64,000 nucleotides of DNA from Novosphingobium decolorationis (GTDB lineage Bacteria > Pseudomonadota > Alphaproteobacteria > Sphingomonadales > Sphingomonadaceae), in the NCBI RefSeq assembly GCF_018417475.1, contig NZ_CP054856.1, positions 558,001 to 622,000 of the forward strand, given 5' to 3'. Below the pieces are notes generated by a model. The model did no database searches, was not told the DNA's origin, and saw nothing but the letters and a program-made list of their open reading frames with translations. The position numbers and the translations under genes were made by a program. Of the stretch, positions 8,296 to 15,579 are shown piece by piece; position 1 is the first letter of the stretch, and each line of letters starts with the position of its first letter.

Positions 8296-9200
8296 GAGTC
8301 GGTTTCGAAACTCACGCTGACCGAGCCAAACGGCGTAGCATGAGCATGGCGGCGGCGGCGTAGAGGAAGGCTGCGGCGGATTTGAGGGTGGCTTCCACGT
8401 CCTTGGCCAGACGGCGGTTTCGATTGACCCAAGCGAAGAACCGCTCGACCACCCAGCGCCGAGGGAGGACGACGAAGCCGGACTGCCCGGCGATCTTGCT
8501 GACTATCTCGACGGTGATGCGGGTCGCCTCGGTGACACGGTGATGGTTATAGCCGCCATCGGCCCAGACCTTCTCGATGAACGGGAAGAGGCCGCGCGAG
8601 ATTTGCAGCAACGCGCCGCCGCCATCACGATCCTGGACATCGGCGGTGTGCGGCTCGACAAGCAGCGGCCTGCCGTCAGTATCGACCAGAGCATGGCGCT
8701 TGCGACCTTTGATCTTCTTGCCAGCATCGTAGCCGCGCGGTCCGCCGCTCTCGGTGGTCTTGACGCTCTGACTGTCGATGATGGCTCCGCTTGGCGAGGC
8801 GTCCCTTCCGGCTCGCTCGCGATCGAGCGCGACCAGCGCATGGTTGATCCGCTCGAACAGGCATTCGTCACGAAACCGGGCAAACCAGCGGTAGACCGTC
8901 TGCCACGGCGGGAAGTCCTTGGGCAGCAACCGCCATGCAATCCCGCCGCGCAGAACGTAGAAGATGGCGTTCACGATTTCGCGCATTGGCCATTGCCGTC
9001 GCCGCCCCGTCGTGCGCGCCTCGGGAACAAATGTCGCGATCAGCGCCCACTCGGCATCGCTCAAATCCGTCTGGTAACGCTTCGAAACACGCGTATGCTG
9101 CACGCGGGTGGCTGGGGTCCACATCAAGATCTCCGGGTTGTCTGCAAAACCCCCGGAATCACACGAACCTCAGCCGCTCAACCCCTTTCGAAACGGCCTC
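8296..9200 (-). mobile_element. Complete IS5-family (IS1031-like) insertion sequence
   Basis: The 905-bp element is bounded by imperfect terminal inverted repeats. The left end reads GAGTCGGTTTCGAAA and the right end, read inward, GAGGCCGTTTCGAAA, matching at 13 of 15 positions. A 3-bp TTA duplication flanks it (8293-8295 and 9201-9203), the TNA target pattern of the IS1031 group. It holds one intact transposase gene on the minus strand. It inserted between the LacI-type regulator and the operon that shares its operator, leaving the 9275 operator 75 bp beyond the right end. Intact repeats, duplication and reading frame suggest a recent insertion. Confidence 0.93.
8312..9124 (-). CDS. IS5-family DDE transposase
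   Basis: A 270-residue transposase, apparently intact. The N-terminal DUF4096-type segment (RYQTDLSDAEWALI) and the three catalytic acidic positions are visible: Asp in IIDSQSVKT, Asp in KVWADGGYN, and Glu in RRWVVERFFAWVNRNRRL. It catalyses cut-and-paste movement of the surrounding element. The ATG at 9124 is chosen; a TTG codon precedes it at 9127. No frameshift is seen, so unlike many IS5 members the protein is made from a single frame. Confidence 0.92.
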   Translation of the reverse strand: MWTPATRVQHTRVSKRYQTDLSDAEWALIATFVPEARTTGRRRQWPMREIVNAIFYVLRGGIAWRLLPKDFPPWQTVYRWFARFRDECLFERINHALVALDRERAGRDASPSGAIIDSQSVKTTESGGPRGYDAGKKIKGRKRHALVDTDGRPLLVEPHTADVQDRDGGGALLQISRGLFPFIEKVWADGGYNHHRVTEATRITVEIVSKIAGQSGFVVLPRRWVVERFFAWVNRNRRLAKDVEATLKSAAAFLYAAAAMLMLRRLARSA

Positions 9201-9274
9201 TTACGCAAGGACCGCACTGAGAATCCTTGGAAACGAACTTCGACGACAGGCCGGGAACATTTGCGTCCCGCTTC

Positions 9275-9291
9275 ATGGTAACGATTACATC
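9275..9291. promoter_or_regulatory. LacI-type operator of the oxidoreductase/isomerase operon
   Basis: ATGGTAACGATTACATC contains the core GTAA-CGA-TTAC and shares GTAACGATTACA with the site at 8209-8225 read on the other strand. It lies 88 nt upstream of the start at 9379, between the IS right end and the gene, so it survived the insertion. Confidence 0.7.
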
Positions 9292-9378
9292 GCGCATTGC
9301 AGCGTCCCTCCCGCGCGGTTAGACGGGTATCCATCCTCCCATTCGCGGGCTCTCGCCCCCAGATCACAAGGACCTTCC

Positions 9379-10521
9379 ATGGCCGCATCCGACATTGCCC
9401 CTGCTTCTTCGCCCGTGCGCATGGGACTCGTCGGGGGCGGGCCCGGCTCGTTCATCGGCCCGGTCCATGCCATGGCCGCGCGCCTTGATGGCCGCATCCA
9501 GCTTGTCGCCGGGGCCTTCAGCCGCGATGCCGCGCGCTCGCGCGAGGCCGCGATCGGCTACGGCGTGGCGCCCGAGCGCGGCTACCCCTCGCTCGACGCG
9601 ATGCTCGCCGCCGAAGCGCAGCGCGAGGACGGCATCGAGTTCATCACCATCGCGACGCCCAATGCCCACCACGCCGTCGCGGCGAAGGCCGCCATCGCCG
9701 CGGGCGTTGCCGTGATGAGCGACAAGCCGATGACCGCGACACTGGACGAGGCGCGCGAGATCGTGGCGATGCTCAAGCACAACCCGGTCCCCTTCGGGCT
9801 TACCTATACCTATTCGGGCTACCCCCTCGTGCGCGAGATGCGCGCCCGGATCGCAAGCGGCGCTATCGGAACGCTGCGCAAGGTCGTGGTGGAGTACAAC
9901 CAGGGCTGGCTCGCCGGGGATGCGAACGGCAAGCAGGCCGAGTGGCGCGTCGATCCCCGGACCGCAGGGCTTGGCGGCTGCATAGCCGACATCGGTGTCC
10001 ACGCCTTCCAGCTCGCCGAATTCGTGACCGGCACGCGGGTCGCACAGATCAACGCGGACCTGGGCGCCGTGGTGCCCGGCCGCGTGCTCGACGATGACTG
10101 CCAGATGTTCCTGCGCTTTGCAGGGGGCGCGCGCGGGCTCCTCATGGCCTCGCAGGTGATGACCGGGGAAGGCAATGACCTCGCCATCCGCGTCTACGGC
10201 GACAAGGGCGGGATGCGCTGGAACCAGGAGAACCCCAACCAGCTCACCGTGCTGAAGGCCGAGGGCGGCATGGAAATCGTGCGCGCGGGCGATCCGTCGC
10301 TGGGCACGGCCGCGCAGGCCAGCTCGCGCCTTCCCGGCGGTCATCCCGAAGGCCTGCTCGAAGCGCTCGCCAACCTCTACACCGACTTTGCCGGGCACCT
10401 GCGCGGCGCGCCCGATACGCTGGTGCCGAGCGCCGATGAAGGCCTGCGCGGCATGGCCCTCATCGCCACCGCCGTGGCCGCCAGCCGCGATAACGCGGGC
10501 TGGGTCGACCTTGCCGTCTGA
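9379..10521 (+). CDS. Gfo/Idh/MocA-family oxidoreductase
   Basis: A 380-residue NAD(P)-dependent sugar or polyol dehydrogenase. The Rossmann motif is MGLVGGGPGSF (about residues 15-25). The family's lysine motif appears as SDKPM (EKP in most members), and the C-terminal catalytic region has GGCIADIGVHAFQL. Family members oxidise or reduce a carbinol on sugars and inositols. AAGGA at 9368-9372 sets the start; the open frame upstream crosses the IS end and is not coding. It is first in a two-gene operon with a TIM-barrel isomerase 30 nt downstream, under a LacI-type operator. Together they suggest a short sugar-oxidation route, for instance through 3-keto sugars. The substrate is not determined. 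Confidence 0.9.
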   Translation: MAASDIAPASSPVRMGLVGGGPGSFIGPVHAMAARLDGRIQLVAGAFSRDAARSREAAIGYGVAPERGYPSLDAMLAAEAQREDGIEFITIATPNAHHAVAAKAAIAAGVAVMSDKPMTATLDEAREIVAMLKHNPVPFGLTYTYSGYPLVREMRARIASGAIGTLRKVVVEYNQGWLAGDANGKQAEWRVDPRTAGLGGCIADIGVHAFQLAEFVTGTRVAQINADLGAVVPGRVLDDDCQMFLRFAGGARGLLMASQVMTGEGNDLAIRVYGDKGGMRWNQENPNQLTVLKAEGGMEIVRAGDPSLGTAAQASSRLPGGHPEGLLEALANLYTDFAGHLRGAPDTLVPSADEGLRGMALIATAVAASRDNAGWVDLAV

Positions 10522-10551
10522 TCGGCCCCACCGGACTTTGGAGACAGGTAC

Positions 10552-11610
10552 ATGAAGACGATAAAGGGCCCCGCCATCTTCCTCGCCCAGTTCCTGGGCA
10601 GCGAAGCGCCGTTCAACTCGCTGCCCGCGATTGCCGACTGGGCGGCCTCGCTGGGCTACAAGGGCATCCAGGTGCCCACCAGCGCCCCCGCCATCTTCGA
10701 CCTCGAGAAAGCTGCCGCAAGCCAGGACTACTGCGACGAGACCACGGGCATGCTGGCCGAGAAGGGCATCGCCATCACCGAGCTCTCGACCCACCTGCAG
10801 GGCCAGCTCGTCGCGGTCCATCCGGCCTATGACGCGCAGTTCGACGGCTTTGCCGCCACCCACGTGCGCGGCAATCCCAAGGCGCGTCAGGAGTGGGCCG
10901 TCGAACAGGTCAAGCTCGCCGCCGTCGCCTCACGCCGCCTGGGTCTGACCGCACACGCCAGCTTCTCGGGCGCGCTCGCCTGGCCCTACTTCTACGCCTG
11001 GCCGCAGCGCCCGGCGGGCCTTGTCGAGGACGCCTTTGCCGAGCTCGCGCGGCGCTGGACACCGATCCTCGACGTGTTCGAGGAGAACGGCGTCGACATC
11101 GGCTACGAACTGCATCCGGGCGAGGACCTGCACGACGGTGTCACCTTCGAGAGGTTCCTCGAGGCGACCGGCAACCATGCCCGCGCGAACATCCTCTACG
11201 ATCCCTCGCACTTCGTGTTGCAGCAGCTCGATTACCTCGCCTTCCTCGACATCTACCACGCGCGGGTGAAGTGCTTCCACGTCAAGGACGCCGAGTTCCG
11301 CCCCTCGGGCCGCTCGGGCGTCTACGGCGGCTACCAGGGTTGGACCGAGCGTCCGGGTCGTTTCCGGAGTCTGGGCGACGGGCAGGTCGATTTTGCGCAG
11401 ATCTTCTCCAAAATGGCGCAGTACGATTTCGACGGCTGGGCCGTGCTCGAATGGGAATGCGCCTTGAAGCACCCCGAAGTCGGCGCCGCCGAAGGCGCGC
11501 CCTTCATCGACCGGCACATCATCCGCGTCACCGAAAAGGCCTTCGACGACTTTGCCGACACCGGCTCGGACCGCACCCTCAACGCGCGCCTCATGGGCAT
11601 CGGCGACTGA
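10552..11610 (+). CDS. Sugar phosphate isomerase/epimerase (xylose-isomerase-like TIM barrel)
   Basis: A 352-residue TIM-barrel protein of the AP-endonuclease-2/IolE-like family. Likely metal-binding segments are visible: ELSTHLQGQL, GYELHPGEDL, LYDPSHFVLQ and CFHVKDAEF, which supply the Glu, Asp and His ligands of such barrels. It lies 30 nt after the Gfo/Idh gene and is probably co-transcribed, so it should act on the product or precursor of that dehydrogenase (isomerisation, epimerisation or keto-sugar cleavage). A hairpin follows the stop. The exact reaction cannot be read from the sequence. Confidence 0.87.
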   Translation: MKTIKGPAIFLAQFLGSEAPFNSLPAIADWAASLGYKGIQVPTSAPAIFDLEKAAASQDYCDETTGMLAEKGIAITELSTHLQGQLVAVHPAYDAQFDGFAATHVRGNPKARQEWAVEQVKLAAVASRRLGLTAHASFSGALAWPYFYAWPQRPAGLVEDAFAELARRWTPILDVFEENGVDIGYELHPGEDLHDGVTFERFLEATGNHARANILYDPSHFVLQQLDYLAFLDIYHARVKCFHVKDAEFRPSGRSGVYGGYQGWTERPGRFRSLGDGQVDFAQIFSKMAQYDFDGWAVLEWECALKHPEVGAAEGAPFIDRHIIRVTEKAFDDFADTGSDRTLNARLMGIGD

Positions 11611-11621
11611 TTTTCCCTTGC

Positions 11622-11645
11622 GGGAGAGGCCTGCGCGCCTCTCCC
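11622..11645 (+). terminator. Hairpin after the isomerase gene
   Basis: A perfect 9-bp stem, GGGAGAGGC (11622-11630) with GCCTCTCCC (11637-11645), starts 11 nt after the stop. There is no strong T run, so it is a possible terminator or a 3'-end stabiliser. Confidence 0.5.
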
Positions 11646-11772
11646 CATTCCCCCCTCTCTTGCCCGGACATCGCCAGCGCGCCCCGTAGAAGTCGCTAGG
11701 CGCACCCAAGCATATGCTCATTCGTTTCAGGTACCTGCTCGCCAAGGACACCCGAGAAACGGTGAGACAGCA

Positions 11773-12087
11773 ATGCAGATCAGCGTAGGCGATACCGCCA
11801 CGATCCGGACCATCCAGGGCCTCGCGACGCGCCTTCTCGAAGGCTTCGCCGCGCTTGGCCCGGGTGAGGAACTCGAACTCGATACATCGCAGCTGGACGA
11901 GGCCGATCTCAGCTTCGTGCAGTTGATCGAGGCCGCGCGCATCCAGGGCGCGCAGGAGGGCAAGCCCCTTCGCCTTGCGCACCCCGCCAATACCGCCCTC
12001 GCCGCGCTCCTCGCGCGCGGAGGCCTCGCCGCGTGCGCGGACAGCGCCACCCTTGCCTTCTGGTTCCACGGAGACGCCCCGCAATGA
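11773..12087 (+). CDS. STAS-domain protein heading the chemotaxis operon
   Basis: A 104-residue single-domain protein with the alternating beta/alpha pattern of STAS (anti-sigma-factor antagonist) domains, including the loop LDTSQLDEADLSFVQLI. The position usually occupied by the regulatory Ser in SpoIIAA-like proteins reads Asp-Leu-Ser (residues 49-51). It opens a nine-gene chemotaxis-type operon and overlaps the cheY-like gene by 4 nt. STAS proteins head similar proteobacterial clusters, where they may couple the array to another output. Its partner is unknown. No sigma factor or anti-sigma kinase gene is adjacent. Confidence 0.8.
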   Translation: MQISVGDTATIRTIQGLATRLLEGFAALGPGEELELDTSQLDEADLSFVQLIEAARIQGAQEGKPLRLAHPANTALAALLARGGLAACADSATLAFWFHGDAPQ

Positions 12088-12449
12088 GCAGCATCCTCAC
12101 CGTCGATGATTCCGCCAGCGTGCGCATGGCCATCCGCATCGCGCTTTCGGGCGCGGGGCACTCGGTGGCCGAAGCCGCCGATGGCAGCGAAGGCCTGGGC
12201 AAGGCGCGCATGGCCAAGTACGACCTTATCATCACCGACCTCAACATGCCGCGCATGAACGGGCTGGAGATGATCCGCGAGATCCGCAAGCTGCCGATCC
12301 AGGCGGGCACCCCGATCATCTTCCTCACCACCGAATCCGCCGACAACCTCAAGAGCCAGGCCAAGGCGGCGGGCGCGACCGGATGGCTGGTCAAGCCCTT
12401 CGTCCCCGACCACCTCCTCAAGGTCGCGCGCAAGGTGCTGGGCGGATGA
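12084..12449 (+). CDS. cheY: CheY-like single-domain response regulator
   Basis: A 121-residue receiver with no output domain. The acidic pair lies in VDDSASVR and the phospho-acceptor Asp in IITDLNMPRMNG. The switch Thr is in IIFLTTESA and the invariant Lys in GWLVKPF. It should be phosphorylated by the CheA encoded next and act by binding a motor or another target. Its start overlaps the STAS gene (ATGA) and its stop overlaps cheA, again by 4 nt, which favours fixed stoichiometry. Whether it drives flagella, pili or another output cannot be decided, since no motor genes are in the window. Confidence 0.93.
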   Translation: MSSILTVDDSASVRMAIRIALSGAGHSVAEAADGSEGLGKARMAKYDLIITDLNMPRMNGLEMIREIRKLPIQAGTPIIFLTTESADNLKSQAKAAGATGWLVKPFVPDHLLKVARKVLGG

Positions 12450-14458
12450 GCGAACAGGACCCCGCCGCCGCCTTCCGCATCGAGGCGGCCGACCTGCTCG
12501 ATGCAACCGAGCAGGCGCTTCTCGACCTGACCCACGACCTTGCCAGCCGCGACCTCGTCGACACGGTGTTTCGCGGGATGCATACGCTCAAGGGCTCGGG
12601 CGCGATGTTCGGCTTCGACGCGCTCGCGGCCTTCACCCACCATTGCGAGACCGCCTTCGACAAGGTGCGCAAGGGGGTCGTCCAGGCCAGCGCCGAACTC
12701 GTCGCGATCACGCTGGGGGCGATGGACCACATGCGCACCCTCGTCGACCTCGAGGGCGACGATCCCGCGCTGGAAGAAGCCGGAAACGCGATCCTCGAGC
12801 GCCTGCACACCGCGCTCGGCTCCGCGCCCGAAGCGGGCGGAGAGGCGCCCCCTGCCGCGCAGCCCCTGCCCACGGCGAACGCCACGGCCGCCCCCGGCGG
12901 TTGGCACATCGTCTTCCGCCTGCCCGCCGAGGCCATGGCGAACGGCACCAATCCGCTCATCCTCCTCGATGAAATGCGCGAGTTGGGGGACGCCGAGGTG
13001 CGCGTCCTGACCGACACCGTTCCCCCGCTCGACGAGCTCGACCCGACCCTGTGCTATCTGGGCTGGGACGTCACGCTGAAAGGCCCCGCCACACGCGAGG
13101 ACATCGAGGACGTCTTCATCTTCGTGATGGACGACATGGACCTCTCCATCGAGGCGCTCGAGAGCGAGGCTCCTCCGGCTGCCGGAGCGGTGCAGGCGGC
13201 CGCCTCGGCCAAGGCAGCCGCCCCCGCCGAGAGCCCGCGCAGCCCGGCCCCGCGCAGCGCGCGCGCCGCCGAGGAAAGCGTGCGCGTGCCCGCAGGCCGG
13301 CTCGACGTCCTGATGGACCGGGTGGGCGAACTCGTGATCGTCCAGAGCCGCCTTGCCCAGCTCGCCGAAAGCGGCCTGCGCGGCCCGGCAGGCGAACTGG
13401 CGCTGCGCTCGATCTCCGAGGAAGTCGAGCGCCTCGCCAGCGAACTGCGCGACACCACGATGGTCCTGCGCATGGTGCCCATCGCGGCGCTCTTCGGGCG
13501 CTTCCGGCGCCTTGTCCACGACCTTGCCCACGAGACCGGCAAGGAGATCGAACTGGTCACCGAGGGCGAAAGCACCGAGATCGACAAGACCGTCTCCGAG
13601 CAGCTGGCCGATCCGATCGTCCACCTGATCCGCAACGCCTGCGACCATGGCCTGGAGACGCCCGAGGAGCGCGGCCAGGCCGGCAAGGCCACGACCGGGC
13701 GCATCCGCCTCAGCGCCGAGCAGGCGGGCGGCGAAGTGCTCATCACCATCACCGACGACGGGCGCGGCATCAACCGCCAGCGCGTGCGGGCCAAGGCCGA
13801 GGCCAACGGACTGCTCCAGCCCGGCCAGGTCGTGCCCGACAGCGAACTCTTGCAGATGATCTTTCACCCCGGCTTCTCCACCGCCGAGCAGGTCACCAAC
13901 CTGTCCGGGCGGGGCGTGGGCATGGACGTGGTCAAGCGCACCATCGAGGCGCTGCGCGGCACCATCGACATGACCAGCGAGCCGGGCAAGGGATCGACCA
14001 TCACCCTGCGCATCCCCCTCACCCTCGCCATCATCGAGGGCCTCCTCGTGCGCGTGGGCCAGGGCAACTATGTCATCCCGCTCGCCGCGGTCGAGGAATG
14101 CATCGAGCTCTCGCTGGAAGAGGACATCCGCACGCGCGGGCGCAGCATGATCTCGCTGCGCGGACGGCTCGTGCCCTTCCTGCGCCTGCGCGAGGTGTTC
14201 CAGACCGGAACGCGGCCCGATCCCTACCAGAAGATCGTCGTCATCGGCACCGGCGGCGAGCGCGTGGGGCTGGTCGTCGACCAGATCATCGGCAGCCACC
14301 AGACCGTCATCAAGTCGCTCTCGGGACTGCACCGGCGCCTGCCCAGCTTCTCGGGCGCGACGATCCTGGGCGACGGCGGCGTCGCGCTCATTCTCGACAT
14401 CGTCCAGCTTGTCGCGCTGGGCCAGCAACAGGAAGAGCGGCTGCGCGCCGCGGGATAA
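12446..14458 (+). CDS. cheA: Chemotaxis histidine kinase CheA
   Basis: A 670-residue CheA. The order is an HPt domain with phospho-His46 in MHTLKGSGAMFGF, then an extra alpha/beta domain (about 150-245) starting GWHIVFRLP, a low-complexity Ala/Pro linker, and the P3 dimerisation helices. The ATPase follows (HLIRNACDHGLETPEE, ITDDGRGINRQRV, LSGRGVGMDVV), and last a CheW-like P5 domain. The GWHIVF domain replaces the canonical P2 and occurs in alphaproteobacterial CheA proteins of this operon type. It should autophosphorylate under receptor control and pass phosphate to CheY and CheB. The neighbouring genes supply all its usual partners except CheD and a recognisable CheZ or CheC. Confidence 0.95.
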   Translation: MSEQDPAAAFRIEAADLLDATEQALLDLTHDLASRDLVDTVFRGMHTLKGSGAMFGFDALAAFTHHCETAFDKVRKGVVQASAELVAITLGAMDHMRTLVDLEGDDPALEEAGNAILERLHTALGSAPEAGGEAPPAAQPLPTANATAAPGGWHIVFRLPAEAMANGTNPLILLDEMRELGDAEVRVLTDTVPPLDELDPTLCYLGWDVTLKGPATREDIEDVFIFVMDDMDLSIEALESEAPPAAGAVQAAASAKAAAPAESPRSPAPRSARAAEESVRVPAGRLDVLMDRVGELVIVQSRLAQLAESGLRGPAGELALRSISEEVERLASELRDTTMVLRMVPIAALFGRFRRLVHDLAHETGKEIELVTEGESTEIDKTVSEQLADPIVHLIRNACDHGLETPEERGQAGKATTGRIRLSAEQAGGEVLITITDDGRGINRQRVRAKAEANGLLQPGQVVPDSELLQMIFHPGFSTAEQVTNLSGRGVGMDVVKRTIEALRGTIDMTSEPGKGSTITLRIPLTLAIIEGLLVRVGQGNYVIPLAAVEECIELSLEEDIRTRGRSMISLRGRLVPFLRLREVFQTGTRPDPYQKIVVIGTGGERVGLVVDQIIGSHQTVIKSLSGLHRRLPSFSGATILGDGGVALILDIVQLVALGQQQEERLRAAG

Positions 14459-14464
14459 CCAGCC

Positions 14465-15013
14465 ATGCCCCAATCCAGCCCCAAACCCGAGACCGAGGTC
14501 GATGGCGCGACCGCCTGGGACGCGAACGGCCAGCTTGAGGTTCTCACCTTCGAGGTCGGCGACGAACGTCTGGCCGTCGAGGCCGTGACCATCCGCGAGA
14601 TCCTCGATCTCCTGCCCGAGACCCCGGTGCCCGGCGCCCACGCGCTGGTTGGCAGCGTGATCAACTTTCGCGGCAAGATCATCCCCATCGCCGACCTGCG
14701 CATTGCCTTTGGCATGCCGCTGGAGGAGCCCACGCCCGACAGCCGCATCGTCGTCATCGAGATCGAGCTCGACGGCGAGGAAACGCAGATCGGCCTGCGC
14801 ACCGACAAGGTCAACGAGGTAACCCTTCTGGAGCGCACGACTTCGGCCCCGCCCCCGGTGCTGGGTATGCGCTGGCGCCGCACCTACGCGCGCGAGCTGG
14901 CGCGCCAGGGCGAGGCCGTGATCGTCCTGCCCGACCTTCCCGCCATCTTTGCCTCGCTCTCCCATCCCCAGGGCCTGGGCGGCGGCGAGACCTCCATGGG
15001 ACACGCCGCATGA
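14465..15013 (+). CDS. cheW: CheW coupling protein 1
   Basis: A 182-residue CheW-fold adaptor linking receptors to CheA. Typical strands are seen (VLTFEVGDERLAVEAVTIREI; VINFRGKIIPIADLR; RIVVIEIELDGEETQIGLRTDKV). It has a short disordered N-terminus and a Gly-rich tail. It starts 6 nt after cheA and overlaps the second cheW by 4 nt. Two non-identical CheW proteins in one operon suggest that array composition or receptor preference is adjustable. Confidence 0.93.
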   Translation: MPQSSPKPETEVDGATAWDANGQLEVLTFEVGDERLAVEAVTIREILDLLPETPVPGAHALVGSVINFRGKIIPIADLRIAFGMPLEEPTPDSRIVVIEIELDGEETQIGLRTDKVNEVTLLERTTSAPPPVLGMRWRRTYARELARQGEAVIVLPDLPAIFASLSHPQGLGGGETSMGHAA

Positions 15014-15501
15014 ACGCTGCCAACGAACTCCAGGTCGTCGAATTCGGCATGGGCGGGGACGTCTTTGCCGTGCCTGTGGCCATCGTGCGCGAGATCCTCG
15101 ACTACGCCCCGCCCTCGCCCGTGCCCAATGGTCCGGCCTATTTCCTGGGCCTGACCGACGTGCGCGGCCAGGGGGTCGCCACACTCGACCTGCGCCGCCG
15201 GCTGGGCTTTCCGCCCGCCGAGGCTTCGCTTGCCACGCGCATCCTCATTCTCGACCTGGCGCAGCAGGGCAGTGCCCTGACGCTGGGCGTGGTTGTCGAC
15301 CGGGTGCTCAGCGTCACCAGTTTCGAGACCGCCGCGATAGAGACGCCCCCCGAAATCGGGGTCGCCTGGAGCAGCGACTATCTCCTGGGCGTCGTGCGCC
15401 GCGAGGGCGGCTTCATCCTCCTCGTCGACATCGCCGCCATCTTCACCGGGACCGAGGCGGCAAGCCTCGCCCTTTCCGCCCTGGCGCCCACCGGCACCTG
15501 A
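15010..15501 (+). CDS. cheW: CheW coupling protein 2
   Basis: A 163-residue CheW paralogue that is clearly diverged from CheW1. Conserved strands are VVEFGMGGDVFAVPVAIVREIL, YFLGLTDVRGQGVATLDLR and LTLGVVVDRVLSV. The Arg that usually follows Asn in the CheW N-x-R-G turn is retained (DVRGQG). It overlaps cheW1 by 4 nt and lies 78 nt before the receptor gene. It probably shares the array with CheW1; which receptor surface each prefers is not visible. Confidence 0.92.
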   Translation: MNAANELQVVEFGMGGDVFAVPVAIVREILDYAPPSPVPNGPAYFLGLTDVRGQGVATLDLRRRLGFPPAEASLATRILILDLAQQGSALTLGVVVDRVLSVTSFETAAIETPPEIGVAWSSDYLLGVVRREGGFILLVDIAAIFTGTEAASLALSALAPTGT

Positions 15502-15579
15502 TCCACCCCATCCCCCACCCCCGCACGCCGCCGAAGGCACACCGCTGACCGCACGCCGACTGCACAAGGAAACGTCCCC

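Noticed and set aside
11909-15184. A 1091-codon open frame on the minus strand antisense to the chemotaxis genes
   Set aside because: The protein is composed of low-complexity Ala/Gly/Asp/Arg runs, matches no family, and lies opposite well-supported cheY, cheA and cheW genes. It is a codon-bias shadow.
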